From DASUSH01 sp050996575 (GTDB taxonomy: Bacteria > Actinomycetota > Thermoleophilia > Solirubrobacterales > 70-9), in contig JBPCRS010000217.1 in the NCBI GenBank assembly GCA_050996575.1, positions 1 through 17,575 of the forward strand: a stretch of DNA of 17,575 nt. The letters are read 5' to 3'. The stretch's first letter is position 1. Each line of letters begins with the position of its first letter. The notes under the pieces were generated by a model, which worked only from the letters and a program-made list of their open reading frames with translations, searched no databases and had not been told where the DNA came from. The position numbers and the translations under genes were made by a program. Below, in pieces: positions 1 to 7,102 of this stretch.

Positions 1-1229
1 TCGCAGCGCCAGCAGTGCGGGTAGGCGTGCTCGTAGTCCTGGGCGCGGAAGAGCCTGCCGGCGGCGTCGAGGGCGTCGACGATCTCTGTGTTGTGGCGGT
101 AGACGATCTCGCCCTGGAAGTCGGGGACCCGCTCGTCGTAGGTGCCATCGAGGCGGACCGGGTTCTGCAGCGTGATCCCGTGCTGCTCGCCGAGCCGGAA
201 GTCGTCCTCGCCGAAGGCGATCGCGGTGTGGACCAGGCCGGTGCCCTCGTCGGTGGTGACGAAGTCGCCGAGCAGGACCGTGTGGCCCTTGGGCCCGTAG
301 TCGGAGATGAATGGGAACGGGGGCTCGTACGAGGCGCCGGCAACCGCCTCCCCAGGGAAGGCGGCAAGGATCTCCGCGTTCTCGCCGAGGACGGTCTCGA
401 CTCGGGCGCGGGAAAGCACGTAGACGTCATCGCCGCCCGCGACTCGAGCCCGGACGTACTCAATGTCCCCGCCGGCCGCGACCGCGGCGTTCGAGATCAG
501 CGTCCACGGAGTCGTCGTCCAGACGAGCAGGTTGTCGCCCTCGACAACCGCCGGCTCGGGCCGCTCGTCCGAAGGTGCGACCGAGGTGATCGGGAGCTTG
601 ACGAAGACCGCGGGGTCGACGACGTCGCGGTAGCCGAGCGCGACCTCGTGTGAGGAGAGCGCCGTGCCGCAGCGCGGGCAATAGGGCACGACCTTGTGTC
701 CCTCATAGAGCCGCTCGTCGTCCCAAATCCTTCGCAGCGACCACCAGACCGACTCGATGTAGTTGTTCTCGAGCGTCACGTAGGGGTCCTCGAGATCGAT
801 CCAGAAGCCGATCCGTTCGGTCAGCCGGTTCCACTCCTCGACGTAGGTGAAGACCGATTCGCGGCAGCGCTGGTTGAACTCGGCGATCCCAAACTCCTCG
901 ATCTCCGCCTTCGAGGAGATGCCGAGCTGCTTCTCGACCTCGAGCTCGACCGGCAGCCCGTGTGTGTCCCAGCCCGCCTTGCGCAGGACCCGGTAGCCAC
1001 ACATCGTGCGGTATCGCGGGTAGATGTCCTTGAACACGCGCGAGAGGACGTGGCCGGCGTGCGGCCTGCCGTTCGCGGTCGGCGGGCCCTCGTAAAAGCT
1101 CCAGGTCTCGGCCCCCTCGCGCTGGGCGAGCGAGCGCCCGAAGACGTCGTCGGTGCGCCAGCGCTCCAGCACCTGCTCCTCGAGCTCGGGGAAGGGCTGC
1201 TTCGGGTCGACGGGGCGGAATGGGCTCAC
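1..1229 (-). CDS. ileS: Isoleucyl-tRNA synthetase, N-terminal part (cut by window edge)
   Basis: Cytoplasmic class I aminoacyl-tRNA synthetase that charges tRNA-Ile with isoleucine. About 409 N-terminal residues are visible; the frame is still open at base 1. The HIGH-type signature lies in PPTANGRPHAGH, followed by the family stretch GWDTHGLPVELEVEK and by PYCPRCGTALSSHEVALGY. The start of the CP1 editing domain is present (NLLVWTTTPWTL, then TDEGTGLVHTAIAFGEDD), and the fragment ends at PHCWRC. The anticodon-binding part lies outside the window. These stretches resemble the eukaryote-like type 2 IleS, which family knowledge links to natural mupirocin tolerance; that subtype call is by eye. 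It is the last visible gene of a minus-strand run, 12 bases after the methyltransferase stop. I chose GTG at 1229; another in-frame GTG lies at 1235. No Shine-Dalgarno is visible, but TAGAAT (1239-1244) sits 9 bases before GTG 1229, overlapping the upstream stop codon. Confidence 0.96.
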   Translation of the reverse strand, partial: MSPFRPVDPKQPFPELEEQVLERWRTDDVFGRSLAQREGAETWSFYEGPPTANGRPHAGHVLSRVFKDIYPRYRTMCGYRVLRKAGWDTHGLPVELEVEKQLGISSKAEIEEFGIAEFNQRCRESVFTYVEEWNRLTERIGFWIDLEDPYVTLENNYIESVWWSLRRIWDDERLYEGHKVVPYCPRCGTALSSHEVALGYRDVVDPAVFVKLPITSVAPSDERPEPAVVEGDNLLVWTTTPWTLISNAAVAAGGDIEYVRARVAGGDDVYVLSRARVETVLGENAEILAAFPGEAVAGASYEPPFPFISDYGPKGHTVLLGDFVTTDEGTGLVHTAIAFGEDDFRLGEQHGITLQNPVRLDGTYDERVPDFQGEIVYRHNTEIVDALDAAGRLFRAQDYEHAYPHCWRC

Positions 1230-1241
1230 TGGCACCAGATT

Positions 1242-2162
1242 CTAGGAACGAGCCGACCGCAGCCGCCTGAGCTCCTGGGCGAGCCGGTGCCGCAGCGATT
1301 GCGATGTGTGGACCGGCTCGCGCCCGCGCTCGGGCCAGCGGGCCGGCGGGTCGTTCGCGACGAGCTCCGAGCGGGGCACCTCGACGCGCTCGCCACGAAA
1401 GGCGACGAGGTTGACCGTGTTGCCGGGGTTGTGGGCGCGCAGCATGTGCGGCATCTGCAGCTCGAGCACCGAGCTGAAGCCGGCGTTGGCGAGCAGATTG
1501 AACAGCGAGGGCCGGGTCAACCAGAAGCTGACCTCGTTGTCGAGCGAGGCGCGCAGGTTGCCCTCGCGGTCGCGCTTGCCGCTACCGGCGGGGTGTTCCT
1601 CGACGACGCAACCCCGGTAGCTGCGCCCGCCGAACTCGCGCCGGCGCTCGGCGAAGCGGCTGACGTGCGTCGAGAGGAAGAGAAGGCGCCGACTCATCCG
1701 CGCCAACTCGTGGACGTGCTCGAACACCGCCGGCGCATCGAGGTGGTAGAGGATCCCGACCGAGAAGACGACGTCGAACTCGCCGCTGGTCTCGACGCTG
1801 AGCTCGCGGATGTCCCCCTGGCTGACCTGGTACCGATCGAGCCCGAGCGCCTCGGCGGCGAAGCGCGCCCGCGCGACGTTTCCCGCCCGGCCCTCGATCG
1901 CCACCACCTCCGCGCCCTGGCGCGCCATCTCGATCCCGAAGGCGCCCTCCTCGCAGGCGAGGTCGAGGACTCGCAGCCCGGCGAGCGAATCGCCCGCCGC
2001 GTCCGAGACCGCCTGCAGGTAGCGCCGCAGGCGCGAATTCTCGACCAGCTCGCGATCGCTTCGGGTCCAGACCCCATGGCCTAGGTGGATGTTGTGCGAG
2101 TGCCACGGCCCGTGCTCGGCTTCGATCGCCGCGATCCCGGCGCGGACCTCGTCGGCGTCCAT
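1242..2162 (-). CDS. SAM-dependent methyltransferase, CmoB/DUF1698-like
   Basis: A 306-residue class I Rossmann methyltransferase. SAM-binding motif I is VLDLACEEGAFG (about residues 65-76), with an acidic end to the second strand (VVAIEGR) and a later DVVFSVGILYHL segment. The N-terminal WHSHNIHLGHGVWT resembles the 'WhH-I-LG-G--T' entry motif of the CmoB/DUF1698 family. CmoB itself is a carboxy-S-adenosyl-L-methionine-dependent tRNA U34 carboxymethyltransferase, and other members are uncharacterised. The sequence therefore supports a methyltransferase fold; the substrate is unknown. The start is ATG 2162, 4 bases after the stop of the upstream frameshifted gene; an open extension to 2234 only overlaps that gene in another frame. 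It sits directly upstream of ileS, so a tRNA-related role is conceivable but is inference from context. Confidence 0.85.
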   Translation of the reverse strand: MDADEVRAGIAAIEAEHGPWHSHNIHLGHGVWTRSDRELVENSRLRRYLQAVSDAAGDSLAGLRVLDLACEEGAFGIEMARQGAEVVAIEGRAGNVARARFAAEALGLDRYQVSQGDIRELSVETSGEFDVVFSVGILYHLDAPAVFEHVHELARMSRRLLFLSTHVSRFAERRREFGGRSYRGCVVEEHPAGSGKRDREGNLRASLDNEVSFWLTRPSLFNLLANAGFSSVLELQMPHMLRAHNPGNTVNLVAFRGERVEVPRSELVANDPPARWPERGREPVHTSQSLRHRLAQELRRLRSARS

Positions 2163-2166
2163 CGGT

Positions 2167-2984
2167 CTACCAGCGGACCAGCATGTCGCCCGGTTTCTGC
2201 GGGTCCGGGTTGGCGTGGACCGGCAGAACCACACCGGGGCGCATCCGGTAAGCGACGAAGTTCGACATCAGGATCTTTTGCTGGACCCTCCGCCGCGCCT
2301 GGCCGGGAACCTCGACGTCAAGGACCATCTTCAGCACCGGCTGGTCGTTGATCCGCGTATTCGAGGAAGCCTCGACGAGCGTCGCGGTGCCGCGCAGGCC
2401 GTTCTCGAAGAGCCAGCGATCGTGCTCCGCTTTCTTTGTCTGCTGGCGGGCGACGAGCGTCGCCTCGTCGGGGTCATCGGCCTCGATCGAGCCGACGAGG
2501 TCGCCGTAGGCGAGTTCAAACGAGAAGTCGTGCGGCTCTGACTCGGCGAGCCAGTCGATAAAGGTCGGCGAGACAGCCGTCGCATCCAAACCGGATCCTG
2601 GTAGAGCGCCGACTGGACTCGGAAGCGACCGTTCAGCTTCTCGCTCTCCGTCCAGAACTCGGACTCGCGGATCTCCATCCCGTAATGAATCGTGTCTGTC
2701 CAGCGCCCTTTACGGATGCAGAACAGGCGTGGGACGACCGCCTGCGATTCCTCGACCCGGGCGTGGACGATGTTGAAGCGAAACTTGCCGCCGCCCTCGT
2801 CGCCGGAGTAGGTGTGACGGCCCGAAAGCCCGGTCAGGCCCCCGGGCAGCCGGCCTCTGACGGCGGGGTCCAGCACTCCACCCTTCGCCAGCAGCGGCGT
2901 CAACGGTTCGACCCCGACCGGGCCCGCCGCGATCAGCCCGTGGTGCTCGGCCAGGGCGCGGTAGCTCTCCTCGACGCTCGCCAT
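2167..2984 (-). pseudogene. Conserved hypothetical protein, split by an apparent one-base frameshift
   Basis: Two frames appear to encode one protein of about 271 residues. Frame A starts at ATG 2984 and reads sensibly through SALYQDPVWMRRL (to about 2574). Beyond that it turns into serine/arginine-rich nonsense. The neighbouring frame picks up at SPTFIDWLAESEPHDFSFEL and runs to the TAG at 2167. Adding one base near 2572-2574 gives a natural join (MRRL-F-SPTF). I recognise no named domain. The C-terminal part (GLRGTATLVEASS, then DQPVLKMVLDVEVPG and PVHANPDPQKPGDMLV) resembles a small beta-rich module common in actinobacterial proteins of unknown function. There is no signal peptide or membrane segment. 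It heads the minus-strand run with the methyltransferase and ileS. TAGCCT (2994-2999) lies 9 bases before the ATG. No slippery heptamer is visible, so a sequencing error or real inactivation is more likely than programmed frameshifting. Confidence 0.7.
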
Positions 2985-3013
2985 CGGCGCCGCAGGCTAC
3001 CTCGCGTCCACGG

Positions 3014-3042
3014 GTGAGCCGAGCAGCGCCGCTCCCTACGAT
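3014..3042 (+). promoter_or_regulatory. Putative promoter giving a leaderless transcript for the lipoprotein gene
   Basis: A -35-like GTGAGC (3014-3019) and a -10 TACGAT (3037-3042, 4 of 6 consensus bases) are separated by 17 bases. The -10 lies 6 bases before the GTG at 3049, and no Shine-Dalgarno precedes that codon. Transcription would therefore begin at or next to the start codon. The -35 match is weak. Confidence 0.4.
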
Positions 3043-3048
3043 TGCCGG

Positions 3049-3510
3049 GTGCGCCGTCTCGCCGTCCTCGCCCTTGCCTCAGCGGTCCTCGCGGGCTGTG
3101 GCTGGGACTCCTCGCAGACGCCATCGGCCTGCCTCGGCGGCAGCGACCAATACCTCGCAGCGCTCGAGTCGGCGCCGGGAGAAGTCCTCCTCGGAGGCGA
3201 GACGCCGATCAGTGATTGCCTCGTAACGGCACAAGAACCGGGGGCGCTCGCTTCGGTCGGCGAGGCGACAACCGCCGCCGCCGATTCGCTCAGTAGCCAG
3301 GTACTCGAGGATCGCCGCGGCGAGGCAGCGGTCCGCCTCGGGTATCTCGTCGGCGCCGTGCAGGAGGGCGCGTCCGCCAGCGGAGGCATCCACGCCGACC
3401 TCGTCCGCCGGCTTGAGACAGCGCGCTTCGACGAGCATGGCAAGAGCCCTGGACCCGAGTTCGAGCGGGCATTCGGCGAGGGCTATGCGGCGGGCCAGGC
3501 GACTGGGTAG
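3049..3510 (+). CDS. Small putative lipoprotein, function unknown
   Basis: A 153-residue protein with a classic lipoprotein signal: two arginines after the start, a hydrophobic stretch (LAVLALASAVLAGC) and a lipobox LAGC with the acylated cysteine at residue 17. It is probably exported and anchored to the outer face of the membrane. The mature part is alanine- and glycine-rich with short helices, two further cysteines (about residues 28 and 57), and ends in RAFGEGYAAGQATG. I do not recognise a domain and assign no function. The GTG start at 3049 is chosen because the signal peptide begins there and a TAnnnT box sits 6 bases upstream. It is divergent from the frameshifted gene across a 64-base gap, and lies 45 bases before the AbiEi/DUF559 gene on the same strand. 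Confidence 0.75.
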   Translation: MRRLAVLALASAVLAGCGWDSSQTPSACLGGSDQYLAALESAPGEVLLGGETPISDCLVTAQEPGALASVGEATTAAADSLSSQVLEDRRGEAAVRLGYLVGAVQEGASASGGIHADLVRRLETARFDEHGKSPGPEFERAFGEGYAAGQATG

Positions 3511-3544
3511 AAATCCGGGGGGAGATTAGGTGAGCTTTCCTGCT

Positions 3545-3550
3545 TAACGT
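3545..3550 (+). promoter_or_regulatory. Possible -10 box (TAACGT) for the AbiEi/DUF559 gene
   Basis: TAACGT fits the actinobacterial TAnnnT pattern and ends 5 bases before ATG 3556. No Shine-Dalgarno is present at a usable distance and no good -35 is visible, so this is only a candidate for leaderless expression. Confidence 0.3.
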
Positions 3551-3555
3551 CCGAC

Positions 3556-4446
3556 ATGCGGACGCTGGACAGGAAAGCGGAGGAGATCGTCGCCCGAATC
3601 GCCGGCACTCAGCACGGTGTCGTGGCGAGGGTGCAGCTTCTAGCCGCCGGCATCGCCGCGAGCTGGATCGCCCGAAGGCTCGAGGCCGGCTCGCTGATAA
3701 AGGTGCATCCCGGCGTCTACCGCGTCGGTCACGCCGCCCAATCGACCCTTGCGACATACATGGCGGCGGTTCTCGCCTGCGGCGACGGTGCCCTTCTTCG
3801 CCATCGAGCGGCAGCGCACCTCCACCAGTTGCTGAAGCGCCCTCCCGAGCTTCCCGAGGTGTTGACACAGATTGAGCGCAGGATCCTCCGCATTCGCACG
3901 AAGCGCTGCCGCCGCCCAATCGACCCTCGCGACCAAACCGTTGTGAGAGGGATCCCCGTCACCACCGTGGCGTTCACCATCGTCGACCTCGCCGCCACAC
4001 TGAATGCCAAAGAGCTCGCCAAGGCTTGCCACGAGGCCGGCGTCCGTTACCGAACCACCCCGCGTCAGGTTGAGGAATGCCTTGCGCGCCACCCGAACGC
4101 GAAGGGAGCGGCGAAGCTCCGCTCGGTCCTCACCGGAGAGACCAAGGTTGCCCTCTCGGGGCTCGAGGAGCGATTCCTCTCTCTGCTCGCCAAAAACGGC
4201 TTGCCTCTCCCGATCACGAACAAGCCAGCGGGCGGCCGCCGGGTCGACTGCCGCTGGCCCGACCGCAAGCTCACCGTCGAACTCGACTCCTACACCTTTC
4301 ACTCCTCCCGCCACGCCTGGGAGCAGGACCGGCGCAGGGAGCGCCAGGCCTATCAGCGGGGCGATGAGTTCCGGCGGTTCACCAGGGGCGATGTGTTCGA
4401 GCGGCCGGTTCCGATCCTCCGGGAACTCGAGCAGCTTCTCGGATAG
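3556..4446 (+). CDS. AbiEi-like antitoxin-domain protein with C-terminal DUF559 endonuclease-like domain
   Basis: A 296-residue two-part protein. The N-terminal region (about residues 1-80) reads as the AbiEi-type winged-helix: GTQHGVVARVQLLAAGIAASWIARRL, then VHPGVYRVGH. In the AbiE type IV toxin-antitoxin family this domain binds DNA and represses the operon. The C-terminal region (about 200-296) matches the DUF559/Vsr-like PD-(D/E)xK nuclease fold, with candidate acidic residues D231 (VDCRW), E242 and D244 (VELDSYTFHSSR) and the downstream QDRRRERQAY segment. No AbiEii nucleotidyltransferase toxin is encoded next to it, so it is an orphan. This combination is common in actinobacteria and its function is not established. 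It uses more A/T-ending and rare codons (AAA, AGG, CTA) than its neighbours, compatible with acquisition. A 24-base near-perfect repeat occurs inside the gene. It lies 9 bases upstream of fumC. Confidence 0.8.
   Translation: MRTLDRKAEEIVARIAGTQHGVVARVQLLAAGIAASWIARRLEAGSLIKVHPGVYRVGHAAQSTLATYMAAVLACGDGALLRHRAAAHLHQLLKRPPELPEVLTQIERRILRIRTKRCRRPIDPRDQTVVRGIPVTTVAFTIVDLAATLNAKELAKACHEAGVRYRTTPRQVEECLARHPNAKGAAKLRSVLTGETKVALSGLEERFLSLLAKNGLPLPITNKPAGGRRVDCRWPDRKLTVELDSYTFHSSRHAWEQDRRRERQAYQRGDEFRRFTRGDVFERPVPILRELEQLLG
3732..3755 (+). repeat. 24-base direct repeat, copy 1
   Basis: This 24-base segment inside the AbiEi/DUF559 gene begins CGCCGCCCAATCGACCCT and matches copy 2 at 3910-3933 at 23 of 24 positions. 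The flanks do not match. The offset of 178 bases is not a multiple of three, so the two copies are read in different frames and encode different peptides (here AAQSTLAT). Confidence 0.8.
3910..3933 (+). repeat. 24-base direct repeat, copy 2
   Basis: Second copy of the segment at 3732-3755, with one T-to-C difference. Here it is read in another frame, giving RRPIDPRD. Confidence 0.8.
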
Positions 4447-4449
4447 CCT
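4444..4449 (+). promoter_or_regulatory. Possible -10 box (TAGCCT) for fumC
   Basis: TAGCCT overlaps the TAG stop of the preceding gene and ends exactly 6 bases before the fumC ATG, the spacing expected for a leaderless transcript. fumC has no clear Shine-Dalgarno. No convincing -35 is visible; a GGAAC at 4422-4426 lies 17 bases upstream. Read-through from upstream with coupled translation is the alternative. Confidence 0.3.
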
Positions 4450-4455
4450 GAAACC

Positions 4456-5784
4456 ATGGCATCGACGACAAGCAGCGAGAAGCTCTGGGGAAGCGAGACC
4501 GACAAGGCGGTCGCCAACTTCCCGGTCTCGGGTGATCCGGTTCCCGCGCCCGTCATCCACTGGCTCGGCCGGCTCAAGGCCGCCGCTGCGCGGACGAACG
4601 CCGAGCTCGGCCTGCTCGACGAGGGCGTCGCCGAACGCGTCGCCGAGGCCGGCGACGCGATCGCCGCCGGCGAGCACGACGACCAGTTTCCGGTCGACGT
4701 CTTTCAGACTGGCTCGGGCACCTCGTCGAACATGAACACGAACGAGGTGATGGCCAACCTCGCCGGCGACGAGGCGCACCCCAACGACCATGTCAACATG
4801 GGGCAGTCCTCGAACGACGTCTTCCCCTCCGCCGTCCACCTCGCCGCGCTCGAGGAGGTCTCGCGCGACCTGCTTCCCGCTCTCGACGAGCTCGCCTCGG
4901 CGCTCGCCCGCAAGGCCGACGAGTTCCGCGATGTCGTCAAGGCCGGCCGCACCCACCTGATGGACGCCGTGCCCGTGACGCTCGGCCAGGAGTTCGGCGG
5001 CTACGCGGCGCAGATCCGCCTCGGTGCCGACCGTGTCCGCGGGACCCTCGGCCGGGTCGGCCAGATCCCGCTCGGCGGCACCGCGACCGGCACCGGCCTC
5101 AACACCCACCCCGAGTTCGCCGAGCGCGTGCGCTCGAAGCTCGCCGCCGACACCGGCCTCGAGATCTCGGCTCCGGCCGACCCCTTCGAGGCACAGGCCA
5201 ACCGCGATGCGCTGGTCGAGCTCTCGGGGGCGCTCAAGGTCGTCGCCGTCTCGCTGACGAAGATCGCCAACGACCTCGCGCTGATGGGCTCGGGCCCGCA
5301 CGCCGGGCTCGCCGAGCTGCGCCTGCCCGAGTTGCAGAAGGGCTCTTCGATCATGCCCGGCAAGGTCAACCCGGTGATCCCCGAGGTCGTGATCCAGGTC
5401 GGCGCCCAGGTGATCGGCAACGACGCCGCAATCACGATTGCGGGCTCGCAGGGACAGTTCGAGCTGAATGTGCGGGTGCCGCTGATCGCTCGCAACCTGC
5501 TCGACTCGATCAAGCTGCTCGCCTCCGCGTCGCGCCTCCTCGACGAGAAGGTGATCCGAGGCGTCGAGGCCAACGAGGAGAACTGTGAGCGACACGCCGA
5601 GGCGACGCTCGCGACGGCGACCGCGCTCAACCCGCACATCGGCTACGACCGGGCGACGGAGATCGTCAAGCACGCGGCCGAGAGCGGCAAGATGCTGCGC
5701 GATGTCGCACAGGAGCACGGCGTCGAGGAAGAGACGCTCGACCAGGCGCTCGACCATCGCAAGATGGCCAGGCCACACGAATAG
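4456..5784 (+). CDS. fumC: Fumarate hydratase, class II
   Basis: Interconverts fumarate and L-malate in the TCA cycle; an iron-independent, cytoplasmic homotetramer of the fumarase/aspartase superfamily. All three family signatures are present: TGSGTSSNMN (residues 85-94), GQSSNDVFP with the region-2 histidine-bearing GRTHLMDA (H167), and the mobile-loop signature GSSIMPGKVNP (296-306) carrying the catalytic serine. The 442 residues are slightly short of the usual ~465 but cover the whole fold, including the C-terminal small domain (GYDRATEIVKHA). The combination of HLMDAVPVTLGQE and PHIGYDRA favours fumarase over aspartase. The gene follows the AbiEi/DUF559 gene by 9 bases; msrA begins 41 bases downstream. 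The start is the first ATG, immediately followed by sequence typical of the N-terminus (SEKLWGSETDKAVANFPVSG). Confidence 0.96.
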   Translation: MASTTSSEKLWGSETDKAVANFPVSGDPVPAPVIHWLGRLKAAAARTNAELGLLDEGVAERVAEAGDAIAAGEHDDQFPVDVFQTGSGTSSNMNTNEVMANLAGDEAHPNDHVNMGQSSNDVFPSAVHLAALEEVSRDLLPALDELASALARKADEFRDVVKAGRTHLMDAVPVTLGQEFGGYAAQIRLGADRVRGTLGRVGQIPLGGTATGTGLNTHPEFAERVRSKLAADTGLEISAPADPFEAQANRDALVELSGALKVVAVSLTKIANDLALMGSGPHAGLAELRLPELQKGSSIMPGKVNPVIPEVVIQVGAQVIGNDAAITIAGSQGQFELNVRVPLIARNLLDSIKLLASASRLLDEKVIRGVEANEENCERHAEATLATATALNPHIGYDRATEIVKHAAESGKMLRDVAQEHGVEEETLDQALDHRKMARPHE

Positions 5785-5810
5785 CTACGGCCGTAACGAA
5801 AACGCGGCCC

Positions 5811-5815
5811 GGGAG
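5811..5815 (+). promoter_or_regulatory. Ribosome-binding site of msrA
   Basis: GGGAG ends 10 bases before ATG 5826 and supports that start. Confidence 0.5.
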
Positions 5816-5825
5816 ACTGACTGAT

Positions 5826-6350
5826 ATGAGCGAAGAGGACGGAACCGCAAGCGAGAAGGGCCCCGAGGCGACTGAGGTGGCGACCTTCGGCGCAGGATGT
5901 TTCTGGCAGGTCGAGATGGCCTACAAGGAGACCGAAGGCGTCGTCGAGACCGCGGTCGGCTACGAGGGCGGCCACGTCGAGCACCCGACCTACGAGCAGG
6001 TCTGCACCGGGACCACCGGCCACGCCGAGGTGACCCAGGTCACCTTCGACCCGGCCCTGGTCTCCTTCGGGGCATTGGTCGACAAGTTTTGGGAGCTTCA
6101 CGACCCGACCCAGGTCGACCGCCAGGGCTGGGACGTCGGTACCCAATACCGCTCGGTCGTCTTCTTTCACTCGCCTGAGCAGGAGGCGGCGGCGAAGGCC
6201 TCAAAGGAGCGAGCCCAGGAAAAGCTCTCGAAGCCGATCGCAACATCGGTCGAGCCCGCGACCGGTTTCTGGCGCGCCGAGGAATACCACCAGTGCTATC
6301 TCGAGCGACGGCGCCCGGCGAGCATGCTGCGCAGCCTGATCGGCCGCTGA
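5826..6350 (+). CDS. msrA: Peptide-methionine (S)-S-oxide reductase MsrA
   Basis: Reduces the S-epimer of methionine sulfoxide in proteins and free amino acid, repairing oxidative damage in the cytoplasm with thioredoxin as reductant. The catalytic GCFW motif is at residues 24-27 (nucleophile C25), preceded by ATFGAG. The family stretches AVGYEGGHVEHPTYEQVCTGTTGHAE, FWELHDPTQVDRQGWDVGTQYRS and FFHSPEQ follow, and FWRAEEYHQCYL lies near the C-terminus. At 174 residues it is a complete single-domain MsrA without a fused MsrB. C157, in EYHQCYL, or C60 could be the resolving cysteine; the usual C-terminal glycine/cysteine tail of the E. coli enzyme is absent. It ends 4 bases from the convergent creatininase-family gene, leaving no room for a separate terminator. 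Confidence 0.95.
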   Translation: MSEEDGTASEKGPEATEVATFGAGCFWQVEMAYKETEGVVETAVGYEGGHVEHPTYEQVCTGTTGHAEVTQVTFDPALVSFGALVDKFWELHDPTQVDRQGWDVGTQYRSVVFFHSPEQEAAAKASKERAQEKLSKPIATSVEPATGFWRAEEYHQCYLERRRPASMLRSLIGR

Positions 6351-6354
6351 ACAG

Positions 6355-7098
6355 CTAACTCAGCGCCTCGATCCGCTCGACCGCGAGGTCGAGCGCGACG
6401 TCCCAGTAGCGGCGGCCGTGCTCGGCGCTCGCCTCGCGCGGGTCACCGATCACGCCGTTCTCGGAGAGCGCCCGGACGCCACCCTCGAACAGCGCGCCAA
6501 TCGCCGACTCCAGGTCGCCGACGTAACCCGGCTCGGCGGCATCGAGTTTGGTCAGTTCCGGGTGGATCGCGGCCATCATCGATGTCTCCCACTCACCGGC
6601 GTGCAGGCCGCCGCGCTCAAGCGGCACCCCGTGCTCTGATGCGCCGAGCTGAGCGACTTCGAGCAGGACGCCGAGGTCGGTTAGCGCGACGACGTTGATC
6701 CCGCTGTCGGCGCCGAGCGCCTCGACCGCAGCGGCGAGCGGGCCGAAGTTACCGCCGTGAGTCGGGATCAGGACGACGCGCCCGAAGCCGCCCTCCGCGA
6801 GCGAGCGGACGATGTCGGCGACGATCGCGTGGAAGGTCTTGTCCTCGAGCGAGATCGTGCCCGGGTAGCCGAGGTGGTGGCTCGAGCAGCCGAGCCGGAC
6901 CGTCGGTGCGAAGAACGCATCGAGCCGCTCGGCGATTTCGCGGGCGAAGTGATCGCCGATCAGCGCGTCGGTCGCTAGCGGCAGGTGGGCGCCGTGCTGC
7001 TCGGTCGCGCCGAAGGCGATGATCACCGTGTCGCGACCGGCGGCGAGCTCGAACTCGACCTCGGGCCAACTCAGCTTGTCGAGCTCGACGGCGCCCAT
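6355..7098 (-). CDS. Creatininase-family amidohydrolase
   Basis: A 247-residue metal-dependent amidohydrolase of the creatininase/MftE superfamily. Visible metal-site motifs: TEQHG with E33 and H35, the D44 of LATDALIGD, HHLGYPGTISL, THGGN (113-117), and HAGEWETSMM with H166 and E169/E171. The C-terminal GVIGDPREAS is also typical of the family. Known members open creatinine, hydrolyse formamide-type substrates or process the mycofactocin peptide. No mycofactocin gene is nearby, so substrate is undetermined. It begins 4 bases after the end of the semialdehyde dehydrogenase gene and is almost certainly co-transcribed with it, which hints at a small-molecule catabolic role. It ends 4 bases from the convergent msrA. 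The start is ATG 7098. Confidence 0.88.
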   Translation of the reverse strand: MGAVELDKLSWPEVEFELAAGRDTVIIAFGATEQHGAHLPLATDALIGDHFAREIAERLDAFFAPTVRLGCSSHHLGYPGTISLEDKTFHAIVADIVRSLAEGGFGRVVLIPTHGGNFGPLAAAVEALGADSGINVVALTDLGVLLEVAQLGASEHGVPLERGGLHAGEWETSMMAAIHPELTKLDAAEPGYVGDLESAIGALFEGGVRALSENGVIGDPREASAEHGRRYWDVALDLAVERIEALS

Positions 7099-7102
7099 TG
7101 AC

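Noticed and set aside
696..2084. 462-codon plus-strand open frame
   Set aside because: It lies opposite ileS and the methyltransferase, both of which have clear family motifs. Its translation has no recognisable domain.
2571..2590. Programmed ribosomal frameshifting in the hypothetical gene
   Set aside because: No X-XXY-YYZ heptamer or obvious stimulatory structure at the switch. A missing base explains the two frames more simply.
3640..5778. A very long open frame (712 codons) on the minus strand opposite the AbiEi/DUF559 and fumC genes
   Set aside because: It spans two real genes in antisense, has low-complexity R/L/E/G/A composition without motifs, and is explained by high GC keeping stop codons rare.
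5786..5795. Perfect 10-base palindrome TACGGCCGTA after fumC
   Set aside because: Too short to leave a hairpin loop, no T-tract, and no second copy seen, so neither a terminator nor an operator can be supported.
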